The notes: a model not told the origin generated them from the letters alone. DNA of 64,000 bases from Pseudomonas azotoformans (GCF_001579805.1 NZ_CP014546.1:2356001-2420000); one strand, 5' to 3'; positions 47,778 through 58,528 are shown, numbered from the stretch's first letter. Made by a program: numbers and translations.

Positions 47778-48263
47778 ATGACGATCGCCGCTAACAAGGC
47801 TGTCTCCATCGACTATACCCTGACCAACGACGCTGGTGAGGTCATCGACAGCTCCGCCGGCGGCGCGCCGCTGGTCTACCTGCAAGGCGCAGGTAACATC
47901 ATCCCAGGCCTGGAAAAGGCTCTGGAAGGCAAGAACGTCGGTGATGAGCTGACCGTTGCCGTAGAACCTGAAGATGCCTACGGCGAGTACTCGGCCGAAC
48001 TGGTCAGCACCCTGAGCCGCAGCATGTTCGAAGGCGTTGACGAACTGGAAGTGGGCATGCAGTTCCACGCTTCCGCGCCAGACGGCCAAATGCAGATCGT
48101 GACCATCCGTGATCTGGACGGCGACGACGTGACCGTCGACGGCAACCACCCTCTGGCTGGCCAGCGCCTGAACTTCCAAGTGAAGATCGTTGCTATCCGC
48201 GACGCTTCCCAGGAAGAGGTGGCCCACGGCCACGTCCACGGTGAAGGCGGTCACCAGCACTGA
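47778..48263 (+). CDS. slyD: SlyD-like FKBP peptidyl-prolyl isomerase
   Basis: A 161-residue FKBP with an inserted chaperone flap. Core motifs: VSIDYTLTNDAGEVIDSS, GAGNIIPGLEKALEGK, and DGNHPLAGQRLNF. The His-rich tail (HGHVHGEGGHQH) can bind nickel, as in SlyD. AAAGG precedes the ATG at 47778; an upstream extension to 47667 is not supported by a ribosome-binding site. It is followed by its own terminator. Confidence 0.94.
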   Translation: MTIAANKAVSIDYTLTNDAGEVIDSSAGGAPLVYLQGAGNIIPGLEKALEGKNVGDELTVAVEPEDAYGEYSAELVSTLSRSMFEGVDELEVGMQFHASAPDGQMQIVTIRDLDGDDVTVDGNHPLAGQRLNFQVKIVAIRDASQEEVAHGHVHGEGGHQH

Positions 48264-48290
48264 TTGATGTAGTAATCAGTTGCTAGCAAA

Positions 48291-48321
48291 AACGCCCCGA
48301 CTGGTTCGGGGCGTTTTTTTT
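48291..48321 (+). terminator. Terminator of slyD
   Basis: AACGCCCCGA and TCGGGGCGTT form a 10-bp stem with a 5-base loop, followed by eight T in total. It lies 28 bases after the slyD stop. Confidence 0.92.
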
Positions 48322-48353
48322 GTGCCCAAAAAGTGACTCAGGCGCGGCTCTTT

Positions 48354-48456
48354 TGTGGCGAGGGAGCTTGCTCCCGCTGGGGCGCGAAGCGGCCCCCGCT
48401 CTTTGAAAAGACTAGGACTGCTACGCAGTCCAGCGGGAGCAAGCTCCCTCGCCACA
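48354..48456. repeat. REPIN element 1 (paired REP palindromes)
   Basis: Identical 27-base arms, beginning TGTGGCGAGGGAGC and ending GCTCCCTCGCCACA, face each other across a 49-base centre. The centre includes a second small hairpin (GGACTGC-TAC-GCAGTCC). It lies between two terminators, in a stretch that separates convergent slyD and rpsT. Its arms are identical to those of the element at 55500. Confidence 0.92.
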
Positions 48457-48467
48457 GGCACAAACAA

Positions 48468-48499
48468 AAATGCCCCACACCTTTCGGTCCGGGGCATTT
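48468..48499 (-). terminator. Terminator of rpsT
   Basis: AAATGCCCC and GGGGCATTT form a 9-bp stem with a 14-base loop and a T-run on the - strand. It lies 43 bases after the rpsT stop. Confidence 0.88.
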
Positions 48500-48542
48500 C
48501 TTAACTGTTGCGTAACCTGGGTTACGCGGCAGTTGTTACCAC

Positions 48543-48821
48543 TTAGGCTGCAGCAGCGACGCTCAGAGCCTTGATGTGGCCATTCAGACGGCTCTTATGA
48601 CGAGCGGCCTTGTTCTTGTGGATGATGCCTTTATCGGCCATGCGGTCGATAACTGGCACAGCCAGAACGTAAGCTGCTTGAGCTTTTTCAGCGTCTTTGG
48701 TGTCGATGGCTTTAACTACATTCTTGATGTAGGTACGAACCATGGAACGCAGGCTGGCGTTGTGGCTGCGACGCTTCTCAGCCTGTTTTGCACGTTTTTT
48801 GGCGGAAGGTGTGTTGGCCAC
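48543..48821 (-). CDS. rpsT: 30S ribosomal protein S20
   Basis: A 92-residue basic S20. Typical N-terminus ([20 protein letters not shown]) and the conserved [13 protein letters not shown] near the C-terminus. It binds 16S rRNA early in 30S assembly. Divergent from murJ across 253 bases, the usual Pseudomonas layout. Confidence 0.98.
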   Translation of the reverse strand: MANTPSAKKRAKQAEKRRSHNASLRSMVRTYIKNVVKAIDTKDAEKAQAAYVLAVPVIDRMADKGIIHKNKAARHKSRLNGHIKALSVAAAA

Positions 48822-49074
48822 CGTCGAGCTCCTCGAAAGACTTTTTAGGAAATAGCAAACAAAATAGGCCGCGAATCATGCCGATGACTTGATGGGTTGT
48901 CAAGGGCGGCTGATGCGAACTGCTGAGTGGTCGATCTGAAGAGGCGGGTGATTTATTTCCGGCGCTTGACCTGTAAACTCGCGAGCTTTGGCTCTGTGCT
49001 GTTGCAGGCGCGCAGTATCGCATAAACAGGCGCTTTGTTCGCCTGCTCTTTATCTAAAGGCGCAAACTCTTTCA

Positions 49075-50613
49075 ATGAATCTGCTCAAATCGTTGGCTGC
49101 CGTCAGCTCTATCACGATGATCTCCCGGGTTTTGGGGTTTGTGCGTGACACCCTGCTGGCGCGCATTTTTGGCGCCAGCATGGCCACGGATGCGTTCTTT
49201 ATTGCCTTCAAACTGCCCAACCTGCTGCGGCGGATCTTTGCCGAAGGCGCGTTTTCCCAGGCCTTCGTGCCGATCCTGGCCGAATACAAGACCCAGCAGG
49301 GCGAAGAAGCCACCCGCACCTTTATTGCCTACGTCTCAGGCCTGTTGACCCTTGTTTTGATGCTGGTAACCGTCCTCGGCATGCTCGCCGCGCCCTGGGT
49401 GATCTGGGCCACGGCGCCTGGTTTTGCCAATACCCCGGAAAAATTTGCGCTGACCACCGACCTGCTGCGGGTGACCTTTCCTTATATATTGCTGATCTCC
49501 CTGTCTTCCTTGGCTGGTGCGATCCTCAACACTTGGAACCGTTTCTCAGTGCCGGCCTTCGTGCCGACCCTGCTGAACGTCAGCATGATCATCTTCGCGC
49601 TGTTCCTCACGCCTTACTTCGATCCACCGGTGATGGCCCTGGGCTGGGCCGTACTGGCCGGCGGCCTGGCGCAATTGCTCTACCAACTGCCGCACTTGAA
49701 AAAGATCGGCATGCTTGTGCTGCCGCGCCTGAACCTCAAGGACACCGGCGTATGGCGCGTGATGCGCAATATGCTGCCGGCGATCCTCGGTGTGTCGGTC
49801 AGCCAGATTTCCCTGATCATCAATACGGCGTTCGCCTCGCTGCTGGTGTCCGGCTCGGTGTCGTGGATGTACTACGCCGACCGTCTGATGGAGTTGCCGT
49901 CCGGCGTGCTGGGCGTGGCGTTGGGCACGATTCTGCTGCCGACCCTGGCGCGCACCTATGCCAGCAAGGATCGCCAGGAGTATTCACGCATTCTCGACTG
50001 GGGCCTGCGCCTGTGCTTTGTATTGGTGCTGCCATGTGCCCTGGCGCTGGGGATCCTGGCCGAGCCGTTGACCGTGTCGCTGTTTCAATACGGCCAGTTC
50101 GATGCCCATGACGCCTTGATGACCCAGCACGCGCTGGTCGCCTATTCCGTCGGCCTGCTTGGCATTATCGTGATCAAAGTGCTGGCTCCCGGCTTCTATG
50201 CCCAGCAGAACATCCGTACGCCGGTGAAAATCGCGATATTCACGCTGATCGTCACGCAACTGCTCAACCTGGTGTTTATCGGCCCGCTGGCCCACGCCGG
50301 CCTGGCCCTGGCGATCAGTGCGGGTGCGTGCATCAACGCCGGGCTGTTGTTTTACCAATTGCGTAAGCAGCAGATGTTCCAGCCGCAGCCAGGCTGGGGC
50401 CTGTTTGCCCTCAAGTTGCTGGTGGCGGTGGCCATGATGTCGGCCGTGCTGCTGGGCCTGATGCACTTCATGCCGGCGTGGGATGAAGGCCAAATGCTGG
50501 AGCGCTTCATGCGTCTTGGCGTGTTGGTCGTCGCGGGCGTGGTGGTGTACTTCGGGATGTTGCTGCTGCAGGGCTTCCGCCTGCGGGATTTCAATCGCAA
50601 GTCCCTGGGTTAG
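49075..50613 (+). CDS. murJ: Lipid II flippase MurJ
   Basis: A 512-residue membrane protein with 14 predicted helices that flips lipid II to the periplasm. N-terminal [23 protein letters not shown], with the essential Arg residues, and the central [15 protein letters not shown] match the MviN/MurJ family. The ATG at 49075 is chosen; the extension to 48988 is not hydrophobic and lacks a ribosome-binding site. It leads the murJ-ribF-ileS-lspA-fkpB-ispH series. Confidence 0.95.
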   Translation: MNLLKSLAAVSSITMISRVLGFVRDTLLARIFGASMATDAFFIAFKLPNLLRRIFAEGAFSQAFVPILAEYKTQQGEEATRTFIAYVSGLLTLVLMLVTVLGMLAAPWVIWATAPGFANTPEKFALTTDLLRVTFPYILLISLSSLAGAILNTWNRFSVPAFVPTLLNVSMIIFALFLTPYFDPPVMALGWAVLAGGLAQLLYQLPHLKKIGMLVLPRLNLKDTGVWRVMRNMLPAILGVSVSQISLIINTAFASLLVSGSVSWMYYADRLMELPSGVLGVALGTILLPTLARTYASKDRQEYSRILDWGLRLCFVLVLPCALALGILAEPLTVSLFQYGQFDAHDALMTQHALVAYSVGLLGIIVIKVLAPGFYAQQNIRTPVKIAIFTLIVTQLLNLVFIGPLAHAGLALAISAGACINAGLLFYQLRKQQMFQPQPGWGLFALKLLVAVAMMSAVLLGLMHFMPAWDEGQMLERFMRLGVLVVAGVVVYFGMLLLQGFRLRDFNRKSLG

Positions 50614-50732
50614 AGAGTTTGCCGCGATAAAACCGTTGTTTTATCGATTCGATCCATTTGGCCTGTGCTGTTGCCTGTCGTCCGGGGCCGGGTGTGGTTA
50701 TAATCGACCACTTTATGAGCAAGAAGCGCGTT

Positions 50733-51671
50733 ATGCAGCTGGTTCGAGGTCTCCACAACCTGCGCCCCGAGCATCGGGGCTGCGTCGCCACTATTGGCAA
50801 CTTTGACGGTGTTCACCGTGGCCACCAGGCTATCCTGGCTCGGCTGCGCGAACGCGCGGTCGAGTTGGGCGTGCCCAGCTGCGTGGTGATTTTCGAGCCA
50901 CAGCCGCGGGAATACTTCACCCCCGAAACCGCGCCAGCCCGCCTGGCCCGCCTGCGGGACAAGCTGCAATTGCTGGCTGAAGAGGGCGTGGACCGTGTCC
51001 TCTGCCTGGCCTTCAACCAGCGTTTGCAAAGCCTGAGCGCTGCCGAGTTCGTCGACCGTATCCTGGTCGATGGCCTGGGCGTGCAGCATTTGGAGGTCGG
51101 TGACGATTTCCGCTTCGGTTGCGACCGTGTCGGGGATTTCGATTTCCTGCAACACGCGGGCGTCAACCAGGGTTTTACCGTCGAAGCCGCGCAAACCGTC
51201 GAACTGGACGGCCTGCGCGTGAGCAGTACCCAGGTGCGTAACGCCCTGGCTGCTGCCGACTTCGCCTTGGCCGAGCGTTTGCTCGGTCGCCCGTTCCGCA
51301 TTGCCGGGCGGGTCCTGCACGGCCAGAAGCTGGCGCGCCAATTGGGCACGCCAACCGCCAACGTGCAACTCAAGCGCCGTCGTGTGCCGCTGACCGGGGT
51401 CTACCTGGTGAGCGTCGACATCGACGGCCAATCGTGGCCCGGAGTCGCCAACATAGGCGTCAGGCCCACGGTTGCAGGTGATGGCAAGGCCCACCTGGAA
51501 GTACACCTGCTGGATTTTGCCGGTGATCTGTATGACCGGCGTTTGACGGTGGTTTTCCACCAGAAGCTGCGTGAAGAGCAGCGTTTCGCCTCCCTTGAGG
51601 CGTTGAAAACGGCGATCAATGCGGATGTCGCCGCCGCCCGTGCACTAGCCGCACCTAGCGCCCATCGCTAA
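50733..51671 (+). CDS. ribF: Bifunctional riboflavin kinase/FAD synthetase
   Basis: A 312-residue enzyme making FMN and FAD. The N-terminal adenylyltransferase has CVATIGNFDGVHRGHQ and VSSTQVRNAL; the C-terminal kinase has RVLHGQKLARQLGTPTANV and GVANIGVRPTV. The ATG at 50733 (MQLVRGLHNL) is the usual start; an ATG at 50715 is possible. It lies just before ileS, the conserved order in gammaproteobacteria. Confidence 0.96.
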   Translation: MQLVRGLHNLRPEHRGCVATIGNFDGVHRGHQAILARLRERAVELGVPSCVVIFEPQPREYFTPETAPARLARLRDKLQLLAEEGVDRVLCLAFNQRLQSLSAAEFVDRILVDGLGVQHLEVGDDFRFGCDRVGDFDFLQHAGVNQGFTVEAAQTVELDGLRVSSTQVRNALAAADFALAERLLGRPFRIAGRVLHGQKLARQLGTPTANVQLKRRRVPLTGVYLVSVDIDGQSWPGVANIGVRPTVAGDGKAHLEVHLLDFAGDLYDRRLTVVFHQKLREEQRFASLEALKTAINADVAAARALAAPSAHR

Positions 51672-51685
51672 CCGAAGAGCCTTAA

Positions 51686-54517
51686 ATGACCGACTATAAA
51701 GCCACGCTAAACCTTCCGGACACCGCCTTCCCAATGAAGGCCGGCCTGCCACAGCGCGAACCGCAGATCCTGCAGCGCTGGGACAGTATTGGCCTGTACG
51801 GAAAGTTGCGCGAAATTGGCAAGGATCGTCCGAAATTCGTCCTGCACGACGGCCCTCCTTATGCCAACGGCACGATTCACATCGGTCATGCGCTGAACAA
51901 GATTCTCAAGGACATGATCCTGCGCTCGAAAACCCTGTCGGGCTTCGACGCGCCGTACGTGCCGGGTTGGGACTGCCACGGCCTGCCGATCGAACACAAA
52001 GTCGAAGTGACCTACGGCAAGAACCTGGGCGCGGATAAAACCCGCGAACTGTGCCGTGCCTACGCCACCGAACAAATCGAAGGGCAGAAGTCCGAATTCA
52101 TCCGCCTGGGTGTGCTGGGCGAGTGGGACAACCCCTACAAGACCATGAACTTCAAGAACGAGGCCGGGGAAATCCGTGCCTTGGCCGAGATCGTCAAGGG
52201 CGGTTTCGTGTTCAAGGGCCTCAAGCCTGTGAACTGGTGCTTCGACTGCGGTTCGGCCCTGGCTGAAGCGGAAGTCGAGTACGAAGACAAGAAGTCCTCG
52301 ACCATCGACGTGGCCTTCCCGATCGCCGACGACGCCAAGCTGGCCGAGGCCTTTGGCCTCTCTTCCCTGGCCAAGCCGGCCGCCATCGTGATTTGGACCA
52401 CCACCCCGTGGACCATCCCGGCCAACCAGGCGCTGAACGTGCACCCGGAGTTCACCTATGCCCTGGTGGACGTCGGTGATCGCCTGCTGGTGCTGGCCGA
52501 GGAAATGGTCGAGGCCTGCCTGGCCCGCTACGAGCTGCAAGGTTCGGTCATCGCGACCACCACCGGCAGCGCGCTGGAGCTGATCAACTTCCGCCACCCG
52601 TTCTATGACCGCCTGTCGCCGGTGTACCTGGCTGACTACGTTGAGCTGGGTTCGGGCACCGGTATCGTTCACTGCTCGCCTGCCTATGGCGTAGACGACT
52701 TTGTGATCTGTAAGAAGTACGGCCTGGTCAACGACGACATCATCAACCCGGTGCAAAGCAACGGCGTGTATGTACCGTCGCTGGAGTTCTTCGGCGGTCA
52801 GTTCATCTTCAAGGCCGATCAGCCGATCATCGAAAAGCTGCGTGAGGTCGGTGCGCTGATGCAAACCGCCACCATCCAGCACAGCTACATGCACTGCTGG
52901 CGCCACAAGACCCCGCTGATCTACCGCGCCACCGCGCAGTGGTTCATCGGTATGGACAAAGAGCCCACCAGCGGCGACACCCTGCGTGTGCGCTCGCTCA
53001 AAGCCATCGAGGACACTAAGTTCGTCCCGGCCTGGGGCCAGGCGCGCCTGCACTCGATGATCGCCAACCGTCCGGACTGGTGCATCTCCCGTCAGCGTAA
53101 CTGGGGCGTGCCGATCCCGTTCTTCCTGAACAAGGAAAGCGGCGAGCTGCACCCACGTACCGTCGAACTGATGGAACAAGTGGCCCAGCGCGTTGAACAG
53201 GAAGGCATCGAGGCCTGGTTCAAGCTGGACGCCGCCGAACTGTTGGGCGACGAAGCGCCGCAGTACGACAAGATCAGCGACACCCTCGACGTGTGGTTCG
53301 ATTCGGGTACTACCCACTGGCACGTGCTGCGCGGCTCGCACCCGATGGGTCACGAGACCGGCCCGCGTGCCGACCTGTACCTGGAAGGCTCCGACCAACA
53401 CCGTGGCTGGTTCCACTCGTCGTTGCTGACCGGTTGCGCCATCGACAACCACGCGCCGTACCGCGAACTGCTGACCCACGGCTTCACCGTCGACGAGACG
53501 GGCCGCAAGATGTCCAAGTCGCTGAAGAACGTGATCGAGCCGAAAAAGATCAACGACACCCTGGGCGCCGACATCATGCGCCTGTGGGTTGCGTCGACCG
53601 ACTATTCGGGCGAAATCGCCGTATCGGACCAGATCCTGGCCCGCAGCGCCGATGCCTACCGCCGCATCCGTAATACCGCACGCTTCCTGCTGTCGAACCT
53701 GACCGGTTTCAACCCGGCCACCGACATCCTGCCGGCCGAGGACATGCTTGCCCTCGACCGTTGGGCCGTGGACCGTACCTTGTTGCTGCAACGCGAGTTG
53801 CAGGAAAACTACGGCGAATACCGCTTCTGGAACGTGTACTCGAAGATTCACAACTTCTGCGTGCAGGAGCTGGGTGGTTTTTACCTCGACATCATCAAGG
53901 ACCGCCAGTACACCACCGGCGCCAACAGCAAGGCTCGCCGCTCGGCGCAGACCGCGCTGTATCACATCTCCGAAGCGCTGGTGCGCTGGATCGCACCGAT
54001 CCTGGCCTTCACCGCCGACGAACTGTGGGAATACCTGCCGGGCGAGCGTAACGAGTCCGTGATGCTCAACACCTGGTACGAAGGCCTGACCGAATTGCCG
54101 GCCGACTTCGAACTGGGTCGCGAGTACTGGGAAGGCGTGATGGCCGTGAAGGTTGCGGTGAACAAGGAGCTGGAAGTGCAACGTGCGGCCAAGGCCGTCG
54201 GTGGCAACCTGCAAGCCGAAGTCACCCTGTTCGCCGAAGACGGCTTGACCGCCGACCTGGCCAAGCTGAGCAACGAGCTGCGCTTCGTGCTGATCACCTC
54301 CACCGCGAGCCTGGCGCCATTCGCCCAGGCCCCGGCGGACGCGGTCGCCACCGAAGTGCCGGGCCTCAAGCTCAAAGTGGTCAAGTCGGCCTTCCCTAAG
54401 TGCGCCCGTTGCTGGCACTGCCGTGAAGACGTCGGCGTGAACCCTGAGCATCCGGAAATCTGTGGTCGCTGCGTCGACAACATCTCGGGTGCTGGTGAGG
54501 TTCGCCACTATGCCTGA
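51686..54517 (+). CDS. ileS: Isoleucyl-tRNA synthetase
   Basis: A 943-residue class I synthetase. HIGH motif in [15 protein letters not shown] (about residue 65), the editing domain with [16 protein letters not shown] in [10 protein letters not shown] (about residue 610), and C-terminal zinc cysteines in CARCWHC and CGRC. It overlaps lspA by 8 bases. Confidence 0.98.
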   Translation: MTDYKATLNLPDTAFPMKAGLPQREPQILQRWDSIGLYGKLREIGKDRPKFVLHDGPPYANGTIHIGHALNKILKDMILRSKTLSGFDAPYVPGWDCHGLPIEHKVEVTYGKNLGADKTRELCRAYATEQIEGQKSEFIRLGVLGEWDNPYKTMNFKNEAGEIRALAEIVKGGFVFKGLKPVNWCFDCGSALAEAEVEYEDKKSSTIDVAFPIADDAKLAEAFGLSSLAKPAAIVIWTTTPWTIPANQALNVHPEFTYALVDVGDRLLVLAEEMVEACLARYELQGSVIATTTGSALELINFRHPFYDRLSPVYLADYVELGSGTGIVHCSPAYGVDDFVICKKYGLVNDDIINPVQSNGVYVPSLEFFGGQFIFKADQPIIEKLREVGALMQTATIQHSYMHCWRHKTPLIYRATAQWFIGMDKEPTSGDTLRVRSLKAIEDTKFVPAWGQARLHSMIANRPDWCISRQRNWGVPIPFFLNKESGELHPRTVELMEQVAQRVEQEGIEAWFKLDAAELLGDEAPQYDKISDTLDVWFDSGTTHWHVLRGSHPMGHETGPRADLYLEGSDQHRGWFHSSLLTGCAIDNHAPYRELLTHGFTVDETGRKMSKSLKNVIEPKKINDTLGADIMRLWVASTDYSGEIAVSDQILARSADAYRRIRNTARFLLSNLTGFNPATDILPAEDMLALDRWAVDRTLLLQRELQENYGEYRFWNVYSKIHNFCVQELGGFYLDIIKDRQYTTGANSKARRSAQTALYHISEALVRWIAPILAFTADELWEYLPGERNESVMLNTWYEGLTELPADFELGREYWEGVMAVKVAVNKELEVQRAAKAVGGNLQAEVTLFAEDGLTADLAKLSNELRFVLITSTASLAPFAQAPADAVATEVPGLKLKVVKSAFPKCARCWHCREDVGVNPEHPEICGRCVDNISGAGEVRHYA

Positions 54518-55019
54518 TGCCAGCCGTTTCGGACGTCTGGGCTGGCTCGTACTGAGTCTGCTGGTCCTGGTCATCGACCAGGTCAGCAAGGCTCATTTCG
54601 AAGGCTCCCTGCAGATGTTCCAGCAGATCGTGGTGATCCCGGATTACTTCAGCTGGACCCTGGCCTACAACACCGGCGCCGCTTTCAGCTTTTTGGCTGA
54701 TGGCGGTGGCTGGCAGCGCTGGCTATTTGCCCTGATCGCCGTGGTGGTCAGTGCGGTGCTGGTGGTGTGGCTCAAGCGTCTTGGTCGCGATGACACCTGG
54801 CTGGCGGTCGCCTTGGCCCTGGTGTTGGGCGGCGCGCTGGGCAACCTGTACGACCGCATCGCCCTTGGCCATGTGATCGACTTTATCCTGGTGCATTGGC
54901 AGAACCGCTGGTACTTCCCGGCGTTCAACTTTGCCGACAGCGCCATCACCGTTGGTGCAATCATGCTGGCGTTGGACATGTTCAAAAGTAAGAAAACCGG
55001 AGAGACCGTTAATGACTGA
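54510..55019 (+). CDS. lspA: Lipoprotein signal peptidase
   Basis: A 169-residue, four-helix aspartyl protease that cleaves prolipoproteins. Catalytic Asp residues are in [15 protein letters not shown] and FNFADSAIT. The ATG at 54510 overlaps the ileS stop by 8 bases, and the stop overlaps fkpB by 8, so expression is coupled. An upstream open frame to 54462 lies in ileS. Confidence 0.97.
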   Translation: MPDASRFGRLGWLVLSLLVLVIDQVSKAHFEGSLQMFQQIVVIPDYFSWTLAYNTGAAFSFLADGGGWQRWLFALIAVVVSAVLVVWLKRLGRDDTWLAVALALVLGGALGNLYDRIALGHVIDFILVHWQNRWYFPAFNFADSAITVGAIMLALDMFKSKKTGETVND

Positions 55020-55464
55020 TCAGGTATTGGCTGAGCAACGCATCGGCCAGAACACGGAAGTCACCTTGCATTTCGCACTGCGCCTGGAGAATGGCGATAC
55101 GGTCGACAGCACGTTCGACAAAGCCCCGGCCACCTTCAAGGTTGGCGATGGCAACCTGCTGCCGGGTTTCGAAGCGGCCCTGTTCGGCTTCAAGGCCGGC
55201 GACAAGCGCACCCTGCAGATCCTGCCGGAAAACGCCTTTGGCCAGCCCAACCCGCAAAACGTGCAGATCATCCCGCGTTCGCAGTTCCAGGACATGGACC
55301 TGTCGGAAGGCCTGTTGGTGATCTTCAATGATGCGGCGAATACCGAACTGCCTGGCGTGGTGAAAACCTTCGATGACGCGCAAGTGACCATCGACTTCAA
55401 CCACCCGTTGGCCGGTAAAACCTTGACCTTTGATGTTGAAATCATCGACGTTAAAGCGATCTAA
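55012..55464 (+). CDS. fkpB: FKBP-type peptidyl-prolyl isomerase FkpB (SlpA)
   Basis: A 150-residue SlyD-like protein without the His-rich tail, the usual gene between lspA and ispH. Motifs: TLHFALRLENGDTVDSTF, GDGNLLPGFEAAL, and DFNHPLAGKTLTF. It overlaps lspA by 8 bases. A REPIN separates it from ispH. Confidence 0.95.
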   Translation: MTDQVLAEQRIGQNTEVTLHFALRLENGDTVDSTFDKAPATFKVGDGNLLPGFEAALFGFKAGDKRTLQILPENAFGQPNPQNVQIIPRSQFQDMDLSEGLLVIFNDAANTELPGVVKTFDDAQVTIDFNHPLAGKTLTFDVEIIDVKAI

Positions 55465-55499
55465 CAGAAGATTCCGGCCTATTGTGGGACGGGGCTTGT

Positions 55500-55618
55500 T
55501 GTGGCGAGGGAGCTTGCTCCCGCTGGAGTGCGTAGCGCTCCCAAACTGATCATAGAGATATGTCTGGACTGTTTTGGGGCTGCTGCGCAGCCCAGCGGGA
55601 GCAAGCTCCCTCGCCACA
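55500..55618. repeat. REPIN element 2 (paired REP palindromes)
   Basis: Identical 27-base arms face each other across 65 bases, with a central hairpin GGGCTGC-TGC-GCAGCCC. The arms match those of the 48354 element base for base; only the centres differ. It sits inside the fkpB-ispH spacer, so it is in the middle of an operon. Confidence 0.92.
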
Positions 55619-55656
55619 AGAGGCTCGCTCCTACAGGGCAAGACACGAGGCACAGC

Positions 55657-56604
55657 ATGCAAATCAAACTCGCCAACCCCCGTGGCTTCTGCGCCGGCGT
55701 GGACCGGGCGATCGAAATCGTCAACCGCGCCCTGGAAGTCTTCGGGCCGCCGATTTACGTGCGTCATGAAGTCGTCCACAACAAATTCGTGGTCGAAGAC
55801 CTGCGCGCGCGTGGCGCCATCTTTGTCGAAGAGCTGGACCAGGTGCCGGACGACGTCATTGTCATCTTCAGCGCCCACGGTGTTTCCCAGGCTGTGCGTA
55901 CCGAAGCGGCAGGCCGAGGCCTCAAAGTTTTTGATGCCACCTGCCCGCTGGTGACCAAGGTGCATATCGAAGTCGCGCGCTACAGCCGCGACGGTCGAGA
56001 GTGCATCCTGATCGGTCATGCCGGCCACCCGGAAGTCGAAGGCACCATGGGCCAGTACGACGCCAGCAATGGCGGGGCGATTTACCTGGTGGAGGACGAA
56101 AAAGACGTCGCCAACCTGCAGGTACACAACCCCGAGCGCCTGGCATTCGTGACCCAGACCACCCTGTCGATGGACGACACCAGCCGCGTGATCGACGCGC
56201 TGCGCAGCCGCTTCCCGGCCATTGGCGGGCCACGTAAGGATGACATCTGCTACGCCACTCAAAACCGACAGGACGCGGTCAAGCAATTGGCCGATGAATG
56301 CGATGTGGTTTTGGTCGTTGGCAGCCCCAACAGCTCCAACTCCAACCGCTTGCGTGAGTTGGCGGAACGTATGGCAACTCCGGCGTACCTGATCGACGGC
56401 GCCGAAGACATGCAGCGTAGCTGGTTCGATGGCGTCGAGCGTATCGGTATCACGGCGGGCGCTTCGGCCCCGGAAGTGCTGGTGCGCGGCGTTATCCAGC
56501 AACTGCATGCCTGGGGTGCCACCGGTGCCGACGAACTGGCTGGGCGCGAAGAGAACATCACCTTCTCTATGCCCAAGGAACTGCGGGTTCGCTCGCTGCT
56601 CTGA
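55657..56604 (+). CDS. ispH: 4-hydroxy-3-methylbut-2-enyl diphosphate reductase
   Basis: A 315-residue [4Fe-4S] enzyme for the last MEP-pathway step. The three cluster cysteines are in [21 protein letters not shown] and [11 protein letters not shown]. The ATG at 55657 has GAGG 7 bases upstream; open frame before it is the REPIN. Its last 38 bases overlap the convergent fimT-like gene. Confidence 0.97.
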   Translation: MQIKLANPRGFCAGVDRAIEIVNRALEVFGPPIYVRHEVVHNKFVVEDLRARGAIFVEELDQVPDDVIVIFSAHGVSQAVRTEAAGRGLKVFDATCPLVTKVHIEVARYSRDGRECILIGHAGHPEVEGTMGQYDASNGGAIYLVEDEKDVANLQVHNPERLAFVTQTTLSMDDTSRVIDALRSRFPAIGGPRKDDICYATQNRQDAVKQLADECDVVLVVGSPNSSNSNRLRELAERMATPAYLIDGAEDMQRSWFDGVERIGITAGASAPEVLVRGVIQQLHAWGATGADELAGREENITFSMPKELRVRSLL

Positions 56605-57139
56605 GTGCCTGTGTGCCGGAGTCACTCCGGCACAACGCCTGCTCGGCACGCTCGCTGCGCAGGCTGATGCGCCCGCTGGGCGCCAGTACGACCTGATACA
56701 GGCTCTGCGCTTGATCCATCTCGCATACATGCACAGTGCCCGCGCGAAAACCTCCCCCTGAAAACACCGGTTCGCCCAATCCGCTGAAGCGCACCTGGCT
56801 CTTGACCGGCCCATTGCCGACTATTGGCCCACGACCGTTATCCTGATGCTCCCGCAGCACGGGGTTGTCGTCATCCAGGTGGCCGCGTCCGCTCACATCC
56901 ACAGTGACCCGCCAGCCCTGGCTCCAGTCTTCTTCCCGTGCATGAATGACCACCGGCTGGTTACGGGCGATGGCTTCAGAGCGCGCGTAGCGCAGGCCTG
57001 CGGTCAAGGACTGTGCGGCGCTGTGTCTCTGCTGTGATTCCATCAATCCCTTGAAATTCGGGGTTGCCAGGCTGGCCAGGATGCCGCTCACGATCAGTCC
57101 GAGCAGCAGTTCGATCAGGGTGAAACCTTGTTGGCGCAT
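56567..57139 (-). CDS. fimT: FimT/GspH-type minor pseudopilin
   Basis: A 190-residue type IV pilin-like protein. Prepilin leader RQQG is cleaved before [20 protein letters not shown], the N-terminal helix, and a GspH domain follows ([17 protein letters not shown]). FimT proteins join the pilus tip complex and, in other bacteria, bind DNA for uptake. AAGGAGGG 8 bases before the ATG at 57139. Encoded opposite to pilV-pilW-pilX-pilE. Confidence 0.9.
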   Translation of the reverse strand: MRQQGFTLIELLLGLIVSGILASLATPNFKGLMESQQRHSAAQSLTAGLRYARSEAIARNQPVVIHAREEDWSQGWRVTVDVSGRGHLDDDNPVLREHQDNGRGPIVGNGPVKSQVRFSGLGEPVFSGGGFRAGTVHVCEMDQAQSLYQVVLAPSGRISLRSERAEQALCRSDSGTQALRAASEPAVPWA

Positions 57140-57319
57140 GTATCGTCCCTCCTTGGATTCAGGTGCAGTCCTAGGTATAGCGCCCCGTGCGTTACGCTGA
57201 ATGATGGCCTTCATGTCCAAAGTATTTCCCTTTGTTCCGGGAGCAGCGCGAGCGAAAAACCGGCGCTAGTCTTGGGCCGCACAGCAGATTTTTCCTGCTT
57301 TTTTCGGACCTCGACACGG

Positions 57320-57817
57320 ATGACGACGGTAATGCTTGCCTGCCCCAACAGCGGTTTTCCCCAGGATTTTTCTCGACGCCAAATCGGCATGACGCTGATC
57401 GAGGTGCTGGTTGCCGTGCTGGTTCTCGCCATCGGCCTGCTGGGCGCGGCAGTGATCCAGCTCAATGCGCTCAAGTACACAGACAGTTCCCGAATGACCA
57501 GCCAGGCCAGTTTCATTGCCTACGACATGCTTGACCGAATCCGCGCCAATTCCGCTGTCGACTACTCCTGGGGCCGGGCCGAACGTGCGCCGGCCAGCAG
57601 TGCGTCTGCCAGCGTGCGCGATCTGGACCTGCATGATTTCGAGGCCAATATCCTCGGCTTTGCCGGGGCGAGCGCCAAAGGCTCGGTGTCGGTCAGTGCG
57701 GGTGAGGTGACGGTCAGCATCAGTTGGGACGATAGCCGGGGCACGAACAGGCCGGGAGCTCGGGAAACATTCACCCTGACCAGTCGCGTCAGCGATGAAT
57801 CGAGGGGGGCGCAATGA
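57320..57817 (+). CDS. pilV: PilV-like minor pilin
   Basis: A 165-residue minor pilin. The leader RRQIG is followed by MTLIEVLVAVLVLAIGLLGAA, the PilV-type helix, and IAYDMLDRIRANSAVDY is typical. The leader is long (about 23 residues) if the ATG at 57320 is used; 57332 is an alternative. It overlaps pilW by four bases. Confidence 0.9.
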   Translation: MTTVMLACPNSGFPQDFSRRQIGMTLIEVLVAVLVLAIGLLGAAVIQLNALKYTDSSRMTSQASFIAYDMLDRIRANSAVDYSWGRAERAPASSASASVRDLDLHDFEANILGFAGASAKGSVSVSAGEVTVSISWDDSRGTNRPGARETFTLTSRVSDESRGAQ

Positions 57818-58521
57818 GGCGTCGTGTTGGGGGATTCAGCCTGGTGGAATTGCTGCTGGCGTTGGCCACGGGCTTGGTATTGGTGTTGGGGGGGACTCAG
57901 GTGCTGATCGGTTCCAGAGCCACCCACGCCAGCCAGCAGGCTGCGATGTTGCTGCAGGATGACGCACGCTTCGTGCTGGGCAAGATGACCCAGGATATTC
58001 GCCAGGCAGGGATGTTTGGCTGTTTGGCCACGGCGTTTATCGACAATGCCCCGCCGGCCTTCGATCAGCCTGTCAGTTGGAAGATCGAGGCGGGGGCCAA
58101 GTCGCTGACGCTAGTCACGGCAGATGTTGGTAACGAGAATGGCAAGGCTGACTGGACCGTATTGTCCGACTGCACGGGCACCGCCCAGGCCTACGCAGGT
58201 AGTTCTCCTGCGCCTGCCCCCGGACAACTTCGCTTTGCGCTGCGCCAGATCACCTACACCTTCGAAGCCGGTCAATTGAAAGTCAGCACGCCTGCGGCCC
58301 CCGCCAAGGCCGTGCTGGTGGATAACGTGCAGGCTTTCGATATCAGCTATGGCGTGGCTGCCAAACCCTCGTCGACGGAGGTGGCGCGTTACGACGCGAG
58401 CCCGGCGGACCTGGGCTTGATACGCAGCGTGCGCATCCTGATGACGCTGCAAGATCCCGCCGGACGCGTGAAAGATCAAACCTACAGCGTCGTGGCGGCG
58501 CTGCGAAACCGTCTGGGGTAG
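57814..58521 (+). CDS. pilW: PilW-like minor pilin
   Basis: A 235-residue protein with the prepilin leader MRRRVGG before FSLVELLLALATGLVLVLGG and the PilW middle region (GKMTQDIRQAGMFGC). It primes pilus assembly together with PilV and PilX. ATGA overlap with pilV; 7 bases to pilX. Confidence 0.9.
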   Translation: MRRRVGGFSLVELLLALATGLVLVLGGTQVLIGSRATHASQQAAMLLQDDARFVLGKMTQDIRQAGMFGCLATAFIDNAPPAFDQPVSWKIEAGAKSLTLVTADVGNENGKADWTVLSDCTGTAQAYAGSSPAPAPGQLRFALRQITYTFEAGQLKVSTPAAPAKAVLVDNVQAFDISYGVAAKPSSTEVARYDASPADLGLIRSVRILMTLQDPAGRVKDQTYSVVAALRNRLG

Positions 58522-58528
58522 CGCCGCC

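Noticed and set aside
51707..54589. Antisense open frame of 960 codons opposite ileS
   Set aside because: Low-complexity composition without domain signals; ileS has both class I motifs in the opposite strand.
55501..55656. N-terminal extension of ispH through the REPIN
   Set aside because: The extension translates a repeat and has no ribosome-binding site; the ATG at 55657 has GAGG at good distance and gives the normal IspH start.
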